Source: Burkholderiales bacterium
Lineage (GTDB): Bacteria; Pseudomonadota; Gammaproteobacteria; Burkholderiales; Burkholderiaceae_C
Assembly (NCBI GenBank): GCA_028868825.1
Contig: JAGWTU010000016.1
Coordinates: forward strand, 1-64,000
Direction: 5' to 3'
Length of the DNA: 64,000 bases
The first letter of the stretch is position 1. Each line of letters starts with the position of its first letter. A program made the translations under genes and the position numbers. A model generated the notes under the pieces. It was not told the origin of the DNA and did no database searches. It was given only the letters and a program-made list of their open reading frames with translations. Positions 54,966-62,343 of the stretch are shown here, in pieces.

Positions 54966-55663
54966 TGACCGCCGCCCTGCCCACCGTCGCCATACCGCTG
55001 GCGCAGACGCTCGACGATGCGCTGCCGCAGACGCAGTGCACGCGTTGCGGCTACCCCGATTGCCGCGCCTACGCCGACGCCATCGCCGCCGGCGAAGCCG
55101 CGATCAACCGCTGCCCGCCCGGCGGCGCCGAGGGGGTCGCGCGGCTGGCCGCGATCACCGCGCGGCCGTTGATGCCGCTGGACCCCGAACGCGGCGTCGA
55201 AGGTCCGCGCGCGCTGGCCGTGATCGACGAGTCCTGGTGCATCGGCTGCACGTTGTGCATCAAGGCCTGCCCGGTCGACTGCATCGTCGGCGCTTCCAAG
55301 GTCATGCACCAGGTCATCGACGAACAATGCACCGGCTGCGAGCTGTGCGTGCCGGTGTGCCCGGTCGACTGCATCGCGATGGTCCCGGTGACCGGCGCGC
55401 GCACCGGCTGGCAGGCCTGGAGTGCGGCGCAGGCCGGGCAGGCGCGCGAGCGCTACGCCTTCCACCGTATTCGCGTCGAGCGCGAGCGGCGTGAGAACGA
55501 CGAGCGCCTGGTCGCGAAGGCGCAGGCCAAGCTCGCCGACCTCGCCGCGCACAGCCGCCACACCGATGCCGCCGTGCTCGATGCCAAGCGCGCGGTGATC
55601 GAGGCCGCGCTGCAGCGCGCCGCCGCGCGCCGCGCCGCCGAACCCGACGCGCATGAAGACTGA
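54965..55663 (+). CDS. RnfB/RsxB-like ferredoxin-type electron transport protein
   Basis: 232 residues from a GTG (Val/Met-Thr-Ala-Ala-Leu-Pro-Thr-Val). N-terminal four-cysteine Fe-S domain QTQCTRCGYPDCRAYADA with a fourth Cys in INRCPPGG, then two [4Fe-4S] ferredoxin motifs CIGCTLCIKACPVDCI and CTGCELCVPVCPVDCI, and an Arg/Glu/Ala-rich helical tail. It is the RnfB subfamily, but the hydrophobic N-terminal anchor of true RnfB is missing and no rnfACDGE genes are adjacent, so it is a soluble orphan. It overlaps nth by 11 bases, the rnfB-nth linkage also known in other proteobacteria. Confidence 0.88.
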   Translation: MTAALPTVAIPLAQTLDDALPQTQCTRCGYPDCRAYADAIAAGEAAINRCPPGGAEGVARLAAITARPLMPLDPERGVEGPRALAVIDESWCIGCTLCIKACPVDCIVGASKVMHQVIDEQCTGCELCVPVCPVDCIAMVPVTGARTGWQAWSAAQAGQARERYAFHRIRVERERRENDERLVAKAQAKLADLAAHSRHTDAAVLDAKRAVIEAALQRAAARRAAEPDAHED

Positions 55664-56294
55664 GGCCATCGATCCCTTCTTCGCGACGCTGGCGGCGGCC
55701 AATCCGCAGCCGCGCAGCGAACTCGAGTACACGAGCGTGTTCGAGTTGCTGGCCGCCGTACTGCTCTCGGCGCAGGCCACCGACGTCGGCGTCAACAAGG
55801 CCACGCGCACGCTGTTCGCGCTGGCCTGGACGCCGCAGCGCATCTGCGCGCTGGGCGTCGAGCGCGTGACCGAGCTGATCCGCACGATCGGCCTCTTCCG
55901 CACCAAGGCGCGCAACCTCGTGCGCACCTGCGAGATCCTCATCGCCGAGCATGGCGGCGCGGTGCCGCGCGAGCGCGCCGCGCTCGAGGCCCTGCCCGGC
56001 GTCGGTCGCAAGACCGCCAACGTCGTCCTCAACGTCGCCTTCGGCGAGCCGACGATGGCCGTCGACACGCATGTCTTCCGCGTCGCCAACCGCACCGGCC
56101 TCGCGCCCGGGCGCAACCCGGCCGAGGTCGAGGCGGCGCTGCTGCGCCGCGTCCCCGAGCGCTGGCGGCTGCACGCCCACCATTGGCTGATCCTGCACGG
56201 GCGTTATGTCTGCGTCGCGCGCAGCCCGCATTGCGACGCCTGCGCGGTACGCGTCTGGTGCGATCAGGGCGCTTCTACAATGGGCACCGGATGA
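55653..56294 (+). CDS. nth: Endonuclease III
   Basis: Bifunctional DNA glycosylase/AP lyase for oxidised pyrimidines. 213 residues. Seen: VLLSAQATDVGVNKAT, the helix-hairpin-helix LEALPGVGRKTANVVLNV with the catalytic Lys, the catalytic Asp in AVDTHVFRVANRTGL, and the C-terminal [4Fe-4S] loop C-x6-C-x2-C-x5-C in CVARSPHCDACAVRVWC. Its stop overlaps the next ATG (ATGA). Confidence 0.98.
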   Translation: MKTEAIDPFFATLAAANPQPRSELEYTSVFELLAAVLLSAQATDVGVNKATRTLFALAWTPQRICALGVERVTELIRTIGLFRTKARNLVRTCEILIAEHGGAVPRERAALEALPGVGRKTANVVLNVAFGEPTMAVDTHVFRVANRTGLAPGRNPAEVEAALLRRVPERWRLHAHHWLILHGRYVCVARSPHCDACAVRVWCDQGASTMGTG

Positions 56295-56509
56295 GCAAAC
56301 TCGAAGATCTTTTCGAACGGGTGGACCGTCTGGTGCTGCGGCACCAGGAGCTCAAGCGCGCGAGCACGTTGATCGAACAGCAGCTCGTCGCGGTCACCGC
56401 CGAGCGCGACAGCCTGCGCTCGCGGCTGGCGGCGGCACGTTCGCGCATCGACGCGCTGCTCGAGCGCCTGCCCGCCGACAGTGGCACGCGCAAGGACGGC
56501 GCGCCGTGA
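56291..56509 (+). CDS. Small coiled-coil protein, TIGR02449/ZapB-like
   Basis: 72 residues, ATG overlapping the nth stop. Nearly the whole chain is a heptad-like coiled coil (LEDLFERVDRLVLRHQEL, then LIEQQLVAVTAERDSLRSRL). Its position directly before zapA and its shape match the small protein commonly found upstream of zapA in betaproteobacteria and suggest a cell-division partner. The function is not proven. Confidence 0.8.
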   Translation: MSKLEDLFERVDRLVLRHQELKRASTLIEQQLVAVTAERDSLRSRLAAARSRIDALLERLPADSGTRKDGAP

Positions 56510-56832
56510 AGCAGATCGAAGTCACGATCCTCGGCCAAGTCTACATGCTCGGTTGCCCCGAGGGCGGCGAGGCGCTGCTGCAGGCGGCGGTCGCCGGGGT
56601 CGACAAGGAGATGACGACGATCCGCGATTCGGGCAAGGTCAAGGCGCGCGAACGCATCGCCGTGCTGGCCGCGCTGAACCTCGCGTACCAGCTGGCCGAG
56701 CGTGGTCAGGCGGCGCCGCCGCGCGCCGGCGCGGCGGCCGATCCGACATCCGCGGGCGACAGCGGCGCCGACATCGAAGGACTGCTGCGCCGCGTCGACG
56801 CCGCGCTCGGTGACGATGGTCGCTTGTTGTGA
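56506..56832 (+). CDS. zapA: Cell division protein ZapA
   Basis: FtsZ-ring-bundling protein. 108 residues from a GTG that overlaps the previous stop (GTGA). Conserved IEVTILGQVYMLGCPEG, LQAAVAGVDKEM and KARERIAVLAALNLAYQLA, followed by a variable coiled-coil tail. 6S RNA follows downstream, the widespread zapA-ssrS order. Confidence 0.94.
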   Translation: MKQIEVTILGQVYMLGCPEGGEALLQAAVAGVDKEMTTIRDSGKVKARERIAVLAALNLAYQLAERGQAAPPRAGAAADPTSAGDSGADIEGLLRRVDAALGDDGRLL

Positions 56833-56866
56833 CATCCGGCGCGCTCCAGGCGCGCCGATGCGGGTC

Positions 56867-56872
56867 TAGAAT
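56867..56872 (+). promoter_or_regulatory. 6S RNA promoter -10 element
   Basis: TAGAAT ends 6 bases before the predicted 6S RNA 5' end at 56879, the correct distance. The -35 region is GC-rich and poor (CTCCAG at 17-bp spacing). Confidence 0.6.
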
Positions 56873-56878
56873 GGACTC

Positions 56879-57056
56879 GTCCGTCGTGTTCGCGTGAGCT
56901 CAATATTTCCTTGAACCGATGCTCATTGAGCCAGGGCTTGGAACATTGCCGGGTTGGTGTGATCGTCTCGCGTCAGATGAACCCGAAACCCGGCTGACCT
57001 CGCCCACCTGAACTTCCCTGAGGGTTCAGGAATGCGGTTCACGGTTCACGGCGGAC
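56879..57056 (+). ncRNA. ssrS: 6S RNA
   Basis: About 178 nt. The 5' GTCCGTCGTG pairs with the 3' CACGGCGGAC to close the long terminal helix, and the betaproteobacterial 6S core GAGCTCAATATTTCCTTGAACC followed by TGAGCCAGGG is present in order (key residues given). 6S RNA binds housekeeping RNA polymerase and acts as a promoter mimic in stationary phase. It sits between zapA and the EVE gene, as in related genomes. Ends were set by pairing and by the -10 element. Confidence 0.92.
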
Positions 57057-57078
57057 ACCCCCACCTTCTCCGGTCGCC

Positions 57079-57552
57079 ATGCCCGCCCGATCCAACTATT
57101 GGTTGATGAAGAGCGAGCCCGCCGAGGCCTCGATCGACGACCTCGCCCGCGCGCCGCACCGCACGCTGCCCTGGACCGGCGTGCGCAACTACCAAGCGCG
57201 CAATTTCATGCGCGACGAGATGCAGCGCGGCGACGGCGTGCTCTTCTATCACTCGTCCTGTGCCGAACCGGGGATCGCCGGCATCGCCCGGGTCGCCGGC
57301 GGACTCGGCCCCGACCCGACACAGTTCGACCCCGCGAGCCCCTACCACGATCCGAAGTCCAAGCCCGAGGCGCCGCGCTGGTTCAAGGTCGACGTGACGC
57401 TGGTGCGCAAGACGCCACTGCTGAGCCTGAGCGCGATGCGCGCGGCGCCCGAACTGGCGACTATGCAGGTGCTGCGTCGCGGCAACCGGCTCTCGATCAC
57501 GCCGGTCACCGAGACCGAATGGCAGGCCGTGCTGGCCTTGCTCGGCGGCTGA
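57079..57552 (+). CDS. EVE domain-containing protein
   Basis: 157 residues filled by one EVE (PUA-like) domain. Seen: NYWLMKSEPAEASIDDL, WTGVRNYQARNFMR, GDGVLFYHSSCAEPGIAGIARV, YHDPKSKPEAPRWFKVDV. EVE domains bind modified bases (for example 5-methylcytosine or its derivatives) in DNA or RNA; no partner nuclease is fused here. It begins 22 bases after the 6S RNA end. Confidence 0.92.
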   Translation: MPARSNYWLMKSEPAEASIDDLARAPHRTLPWTGVRNYQARNFMRDEMQRGDGVLFYHSSCAEPGIAGIARVAGGLGPDPTQFDPASPYHDPKSKPEAPRWFKVDVTLVRKTPLLSLSAMRAAPELATMQVLRRGNRLSITPVTETEWQAVLALLGG

Positions 57553-57588
57553 TCGGGGGTTGATCGGCGGCTGAACGACGCCGCCGGG

Positions 57589-58608
57589 TCAATCGGATTC
57601 GAAGCGGATCGCCGCCAGCGTCACGTGGTTGCCGCCGCGGCGCCGGGCCTCGGCCAGCGCCGCCTCGGAGGCCGCCACCAGCGCCTCCTGGGTCTGCGCC
57701 GTGTGCGGGAAGCTCGCCACGCCCATCGCGACCGTGAAACCGAGCTCCTGGCCCTCGTGGACGACGATCTGGCCCGCGCATTTGCGCCGCAGACCTTCCA
57801 TCCGCGCATGCGCGGTCGCCAATCCGACGCCCGAGAGCAGGACACCGAAGCGCTGCTCGTCGTAGCGGCAGGAGGCGTCCATCGCCCGCGTGCCGCTGCG
57901 CAGCAGACGGCCCACGGCCTCGAGCACGCAATGGGTGCCGGCCGCACCCAGCGCGAGGACCTTGGGCGGCGGCGGGTCGACCTCTATGAAGACGAGCGAG
58001 AACTCGCGATGCTCGCGCAGAGAGAGGTCGACCTCGCGCCGCAGCTGGTCCTCGAAATGGGCGCGCCGGTAGAGCCCCGAATCGGGGTCGCGCAGCGCCT
58101 GGTCGGAGACCTCGCGCCGCAGCAGTTCGTTGGCGCGCTGCTGCTGCTCGATCTGCTCGAGCGCCTGGCGCAGCTGGGTCGCGCGCTCGCGCTGCGGCGC
58201 GAGGTCGGTCCAGACGCTGCACAGCCAGCGCCGGCCCTGCGCATCGGCTTCGGTGGCCAGGCGCAGGACCGAGAACTCGCGCTTGACGCCCTTCCATTCG
58301 AAGCGGTGCTCGCTCGTCAGCGCCTGCCCATGCGCGACCGCCGTGTGGTCGGCCGCGCGCAACGCCGTCATCAAGGCGGGGCTGTCGAAGACGTCGGCAT
58401 CGCCGTGGCCCAGCACCTCGTGCGGGGCACGCTGCAGGAAGCCCAGCATGGCCTCGTTGACGTGCACGAGCGTGTTGCTCGCCAGGTCCTTGATCGCCAG
58501 CAGTTGGCCCTCGCGCTGCAGCAGCACCGGCAGCAGCCCCGCCAGCAAGGTGCGCAGTTGCTCAGCCGCCAGTGGCGGCGCGGCGGACAAGTCCAGCGTC
58601 GGGTTCAT
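57589..58608 (-). CDS. PAS domain protein with degenerate GGDEF
   Basis: 339 residues, soluble. An N-terminal PAS domain (about 30-140; HVNEAMLGFLQRAPHEVLGH, WLCSVWTDLAPQRER) is followed by a coiled-coil linker and a GGDEF-fold domain that opens normally (ALRDPDSGLYRRAHFEDQL). The signature is replaced: CRYDEQRFGVLLSGV has DEQRF where GGDEF should be, and the metal-site FIEVDPPPP is altered. It is unlikely to make c-di-GMP and may bind it, bind GTP, or act as a scaffold. A palindrome and a sigma-28-like sequence lie upstream. Confidence 0.8.
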   Translation of the reverse strand: MNPTLDLSAAPPLAAEQLRTLLAGLLPVLLQREGQLLAIKDLASNTLVHVNEAMLGFLQRAPHEVLGHGDADVFDSPALMTALRAADHTAVAHGQALTSEHRFEWKGVKREFSVLRLATEADAQGRRWLCSVWTDLAPQRERATQLRQALEQIEQQQRANELLRREVSDQALRDPDSGLYRRAHFEDQLRREVDLSLREHREFSLVFIEVDPPPPKVLALGAAGTHCVLEAVGRLLRSGTRAMDASCRYDEQRFGVLLSGVGLATAHARMEGLRRKCAGQIVVHEGQELGFTVAMGVASFPHTAQTQEALVAASEAALAEARRRGGNHVTLAAIRFESD

Positions 58609-58729
58609 GCGGGCGGTGCGGACAGTGCGGACGGTCGGATGGATGGCGACGATCGATGGGGTCGCGCCCTATCTTGGTGTGACGGGCGCCTCAGATCAAG
58701 CGTCATCGACATTTTCGCCCCTAGTTTGA

Positions 58730-58745
58730 CCCCCTGATCAGGGGG
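58730..58745. repeat. Perfect 16-bp palindrome
   Basis: CCCCCTGATCAGGGGG, self-complementary with no loop, next to the sigma-28-like sequence. It is a good shape for a dimeric regulator site; the binding protein is unknown. Confidence 0.5.
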
Positions 58746-58848
58746 CTGCCCGGACATTCGTCTACGGCATGCGCAAGCACGGGTCGCGCGACCGCGAGCC
58801 GCAAGCGATCGGGCGACCGCCGCCTCCACGCACCGGGACCCGGCCGAC

Positions 58849-58879
58849 TTGCTCCGGATATCGGTTCGCGGTCTATAAT
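58849..58879 (+). promoter_or_regulatory. rpsU promoter
   Basis: TTGCTC and a perfect TATAAT separated by 19 bases. A start near 58886 gives a leader of about 110 nt to the rpsU ATG. Confidence 0.55.
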
Positions 58880-58997
58880 GTTGGGCTTTGCTGGCAAACC
58901 AGCGCATCGACCGCTCCGTGGTCGGCCCCGATCGACGGCTTCGATCGTCGGGTCGGCGGGCCGGCACCGGGCGCGCATCATCGGGATTCCTGACCAC

Positions 58998-59210
58998 ATG
59001 ACCACCATCCGCGTCAAAGAAAACGAGCCGTTCGACGTCGCCCTGCGCCGTTTCAAGCGCACCATCGAAAAGATCGGCCTGCTGACCGAGTTGCGTGCCC
59101 GTGAGTTCTACGAGAAGCCCACCGCCGAGCGCAAGCGCAAGAAGGCGGCCGCCGTGAAGCGCCACTTCAAGCGCGTGCGCAGCATGCAGCTGCCCAAGAA
59201 GCTGTACTGA
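58998..59210 (+). CDS. rpsU: 30S ribosomal protein S21
   Basis: 70 residues, the standard length. Conserved [44 protein letters not shown] and the basic C-terminus (key residues given). S21 assists initiation at the anti-Shine-Dalgarno region. No strong Shine-Dalgarno precedes the ATG, which is consistent with S21-dependent autoregulation reported in some bacteria but is not proof. yqeY follows after a terminator-like hairpin. Confidence 0.98.
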   Translation: MTTIRVKENEPFDVALRRFKRTIEKIGLLTELRAREFYEKPTAERKRKKAAAVKRHFKRVRSMQLPKKLY

Positions 59211-59265
59211 ACCCGGGCCTGCGGCCGGCGCACGCGATCCGCGCGCGGCGCCCGCCCCGCCTACC

Positions 59266-59294
59266 AAGCCCGCGCGGGACACCGGCGCGGGCTT
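59266..59294 (+). terminator. Hairpin between rpsU and yqeY
   Basis: Perfect 10-bp stem AAGCCCGCGC (59266-59275) / GCGCGGGCTT (59285-59294), 9-base loop, followed by GTTGCATT. It is a likely partial terminator that would lower yqeY expression relative to rpsU. Confidence 0.6.
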
Positions 59295-59319
59295 GTTGCA
59301 TTGGAAGCGACCGCCAGCC

Positions 59320-59772
59320 ATGAGCACATTGAAAGAGCGCATCACCGAGGACATGAAGGCCGCGATGCGGGCCAAGGAGGCCGACCGGCTCTCGACCATC
59401 CGCCTGCTGCTGGCCGCCTGCAAGCAGCGCGAGGTCGATGAGCGCATCGTGCTCGACGACGCCGCCGTGATCGCGATCATCGACAAGCTGATCAAGCAGC
59501 GCAAGGATTCGATCACCGCCTTCGAGCAGGGCGGCCGCGCCGACCTCGTCGCCAAGGAAAGCGCCGAGGTCCATGTGCTGCAGGCCTACCTGCCGCAGCG
59601 CATGTCGCCGGCCGAGGTCGACGCTGCCGTCGCAGCGCTGGTGAAGGAACTCGGCGCCGGCGGCCCCGGTGACATGGGCAAGGTGATGGCTGCGGCGAAG
59701 AGCCGCTTCACCGGCCAGGCCGAGATGAGCCTGGTTTCGGCCTCGGTCAAGCGCGCGCTGGGGCAGTCATGA
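59320..59772 (+). CDS. GatB/YqeY domain-containing protein
   Basis: 150 residues. Two helical parts typical of YqeY: MSTLKERITEDMKAAMRAKE, IRLLLAACKQREVDER, AIIDKLIKQRKDSI, and the tail domain GDMGKVMAAAKSRFTGQAEMSLVSASVK. It resembles the tRNA-binding tail of GatB, but the role of the free protein is unknown. The rpsU-yqeY pair is widely conserved. Its stop overlaps the next ATG (ATGA). Confidence 0.93.
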   Translation: MSTLKERITEDMKAAMRAKEADRLSTIRLLLAACKQREVDERIVLDDAAVIAIIDKLIKQRKDSITAFEQGGRADLVAKESAEVHVLQAYLPQRMSPAEVDAAVAALVKELGAGGPGDMGKVMAAAKSRFTGQAEMSLVSASVKRALGQS

Positions 59773-60116
59773 GCAGCAACCTCGCCCTGCGCGCCCTCGC
59801 GCCCGATGTCTGCGTCTCGGCCCAGCTGCAGCCCGAAGCGATGGCCGAGGCCGCCACGGCGGGCTTTCGCAGCATCGTCAACAACCGCCCGGACTTCGAG
59901 CATGGCCCGGACCAGCCGACGAGCGCCGCGCTCGAGGCCGCGGCACGCGCCGCCGGGCTCGAATACCGCCACCTGCCGGTCGACGGCGCCTACCAATCGC
60001 CCGAGCAGATCGCCGCCTTCGCCGCGCTGCTGCGCGATCTGCCGCGGCCGCTGCTCGTTTTTTGCCGCTCGGGCGCGCGCTCGGCCAAGCTGTACCAGGC
60101 CGCTCAGGGCGGCTGA
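59769..60116 (+). CDS. TIGR01244 / Blh-type phosphatase-like protein (DUF442)
   Basis: 115 residues. A dual-specificity-phosphatase-like P-loop VFCRSGARSAKLY (C-x5-R) and an N-terminal LAPDVCVSAQLQPEAM with FRSIVNNRPDFE are typical of the beta-lactamase-hydrolase-like (Blh) N-domain family, which is often linked to sulfide or sulfur-transferase metabolism. It is a single domain, with no fused metallo-beta-lactamase. It is translationally coupled to yqeY. The substrate is not known. Confidence 0.85.
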   Translation: MSSNLALRALAPDVCVSAQLQPEAMAEAATAGFRSIVNNRPDFEHGPDQPTSAALEAAARAAGLEYRHLPVDGAYQSPEQIAAFAALLRDLPRPLLVFCRSGARSAKLYQAAQGG

Positions 60117-60130
60117 GGCGCCGGCGCCGC

Positions 60131-61588
60131 TCAGGCGCGCACGACCGTCACGGTGCAGACGGCGCTGGCCACCACCTGCGAGCTGACGCTGCCCAGATAG
60201 CGGCGCAGGTTCGAGTTGCCGCGCGCGCCCATCACGATGTGGTCGACCTGGTTGCGTTCGGCGAAATCGACGATCGCCGCCGCCGGATCGGGGGCCAGCA
60301 GCACGTGGAAGGTGAGCCGGCCGTCGTCGAGATTGAGCGACTTGCTGATCGGCCGCGCCCAATGCTTGAGCCCGACGAGCTGCTTGACCTGCACGACCTG
60401 CCCCGACTTGTCGACTCGCTCGTCCATGCCGATGCGCGCGGTCTTCATCACGCTGACGCAGGCCAGCCGCGCCCCGGGCTCGGTGTGGACGATGCGGCGC
60501 ACCGTCTCCTGCAGCTGTTCGAGCAGCTCCGGCGCGGCATTCTCGACGTCGACGGCGGCCATGATGATCGGGTTGCGCACGACCAGGCTGGCCACGCCGA
60601 GCGTCGCCGTCGTCTTGGTCTCGGCACCGGCGGCGAAGAACCAGCGCTTGGCGCGTCGCAGCAGCCCGCTCTGGTGCATGCGCTCGGCGCGCGCCGTGAG
60701 CGCGATCTGCCCCGGGTTCTGCAGCGCCAGCGCGAGCTGTGCGCCGCTCTGCCAGCGCCGGTCGGGCTTGACCTCGAGGCACTTCAGGATCACCTCCTGC
60801 AACCAGGGCGGGCAGTCGGCGCGCAGCGCGCGCGGCGGCACGGGGTCGACATAGAGCCGCCGCCGCAGACCGCGCACCGTCTCGGGCGCGCCGAAGGGGC
60901 GCTCGCCCGTCGTCAGGTGGTAAAGCATGACGCCGAGCGCGAACAGGTCGGAGCGCGGGTCGCTGCGGATGAACTGCACCTGTTCCGGCGACATGTACGG
61001 CCCGGTGCCGATCGGCAGCGTGAACTCCTCCTCCAGCAGGTCGGGCAGGCGGTCGTGGTGCGAAAGCCCGTAGTCGACCATCACGACCGTGCCATCGGCG
61101 CGGTGCAGGATGTTGCTGGGCTTGACGTCGAGGTGGATCAGATGCTGGCGATGCAGGTCGTGCAGCGCCGCGGCGACGCGCTCGCCGATCTCGACGACCT
61201 CGTCGATCGCCAACGGCGCCTCGTCCAGCCGCGGGCGCAGCGACGCGCCGGGGATGCATTCCATCACCAGATAAGGCGTGCCGGTGAAGTCGCCGCGTGC
61301 GACATAGTGCGGCACATGCGGTCCGTGCAGCCGCGGCAGGATCAGCTGCTCGACCTCGAAGCTGACGATCGACGCCGGGTCCTCGCCACCCTTGACGCGC
61401 GGCACCTTCATGATCGTCGCCATGCCCGGGAACGGCGCAATCGCGTCCCGCGCCGGCGCTTCGACCGCCGTCACGCCCCACAGATGCGCCATGCCGCCGG
61501 TGTGCAGCTTGGCGTCGAGGCGCCAGCCGTCGACGACCCGGCCCACCGCCAGCGGCGGCGCGCCGTGGACCGGGTCCTCAGTTGCCAT
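60131..61588 (-). CDS. Serine/threonine protein kinase fused to a universal stress protein domain
   Basis: 485 residues. N-terminal Hanks-type kinase (about 15-280): ATP lysine in ATIMKVPRVKGG, catalytic loop HLDVKPSNIL (Leu in place of Arg, HLD not HRD), metal loop VDYGLSHHD (DYG for DFG), GTGPYMSPEQVQF, and DLFALGVMLYHLTTGERPF. The C-terminal UspA domain (about 340-485) ends with the nucleotide-binding HIVMGARGNSNLRRYLGS and VVASAVCTVTVVRA. It has no transmembrane helix, so it is cytosolic. The lack of the HRD Arg suggests activity that does not need activation-loop phosphorylation. It overlaps the upstream phosphoesterase gene by 11 bases. Confidence 0.9.
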   Translation of the reverse strand: MATEDPVHGAPPLAVGRVVDGWRLDAKLHTGGMAHLWGVTAVEAPARDAIAPFPGMATIMKVPRVKGGEDPASIVSFEVEQLILPRLHGPHVPHYVARGDFTGTPYLVMECIPGASLRPRLDEAPLAIDEVVEIGERVAAALHDLHRQHLIHLDVKPSNILHRADGTVVMVDYGLSHHDRLPDLLEEEFTLPIGTGPYMSPEQVQFIRSDPRSDLFALGVMLYHLTTGERPFGAPETVRGLRRRLYVDPVPPRALRADCPPWLQEVILKCLEVKPDRRWQSGAQLALALQNPGQIALTARAERMHQSGLLRRAKRWFFAAGAETKTTATLGVASLVVRNPIIMAAVDVENAAPELLEQLQETVRRIVHTEPGARLACVSVMKTARIGMDERVDKSGQVVQVKQLVGLKHWARPISKSLNLDDGRLTFHVLLAPDPAAAIVDFAERNQVDHIVMGARGNSNLRRYLGSVSSQVVASAVCTVTVVRA

Positions 61589-62321
61589 CGGCCAGCCGCG
61601 CAGCGAGCGATTGCGGCAGTTGCGCCTGCCGCATCTTCGCCGCCGCGCTCTCGTGGTCGTAGGGCACGCGCCAATACGTCAGCTCGGCCGACACATCGTC
61701 GTAGACGGCGTAGCAGGCGGCCGGGTTGCCGTCGCGCGGCTGGCCGGCCGAACCCGGGATGACCAGCCACTGGCGCGTCGTCAGCAGCGTGATCGGCTCC
61801 GCCGGCACGGGGACGAAATCACCCGCCTTGCCCAGCGTCGAGACGTGGAAGAGCATCGGCTCGTGCATATGGCCGCAGAAGGTCACGCGCTGCGGCGTCG
61901 CATGCATGCTGCGCACGGCTTCGTTGCGGCTGTGGACATAGTCCCATTGCGCCGGCGCGAAGGCGTTGGCGTGGACGAACAGCATCTCGCCGCTGACGGC
62001 GGTGAGCGGCAGCGTCGCCAGGAAATCGATCTGCCCGGCGTCGAGCCGCTCGCGCGTCCAGTCGACGACGTAGCGCGCGTCCATGCGCATCGACGGCGAG
62101 GCGCCGCGCGCCACCGCGATGTCGTGGTTGCCCTGCACGACCCAGGCGCCGTCGGCGACGAACTCGCGCACGCGGTCGATGACCCAGGCCGGGTCGGCGC
62201 CATAGCCGACGAAGTCGCCGAGGAAGGCGTAGCGGTCGATGCGCTGGTGCGCCGCATGATCGAGCACGGCCTGCACCGCCTCGCGGTTGGCGTGCAGATC
62301 GGTGACGACGGCGATCCTCAT
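61578..62321 (-). CDS. Metallophosphoesterase (calcineurin-like)
   Basis: 247 residues. Dinuclear-metal motifs in order: VVTDLHANREAVQAVLD (D-x-H), LGDFVGYGADP (GD), VVQGNHDIAVARG (GNHD), FCGHMHEPMLF (GH-x-H). A small YfcE/diadenosine-tetraphosphatase-like single-domain enzyme; the substrate could be a phosphoprotein, a nucleotide or a cyclic nucleotide. Its 3' end overlaps the kinase-UspA start by 11 bases, so kinase and phosphoesterase are coupled, which could make them an opposing pair. That pairing is an inference. Confidence 0.9.
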   Translation of the reverse strand: MRIAVVTDLHANREAVQAVLDHAAHQRIDRYAFLGDFVGYGADPAWVIDRVREFVADGAWVVQGNHDIAVARGASPSMRMDARYVVDWTRERLDAGQIDFLATLPLTAVSGEMLFVHANAFAPAQWDYVHSRNEAVRSMHATPQRVTFCGHMHEPMLFHVSTLGKAGDFVPVPAEPITLLTTRQWLVIPGSAGQPRDGNPAACYAVYDDVSAELTYWRVPYDHESAAAKMRQAQLPQSLAARLADGN

Positions 62322-62343
62322 GGCGCGCCGCGAAGCGGGCCGT

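Larger units (their letters stand above)
58609..58997. other. 389-base divergent intergenic region (PAS gene / rpsU)
   Basis: No gene seen. On the minus strand TCAAACTA (58729-58722), 11 bases, then GTCGATGA (58710-58703) weakly resembles a flagellar sigma-28 promoter for the PAS gene. A perfect palindrome lies at 58730-58745. On the plus strand the rpsU promoter is TTGCTC (58849-58854), 19 bases, TATAAT (58874-58879). The rpsU leader holds a 7-bp hairpin (58929-58935 with 58941-58947). Confidence 0.55.
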
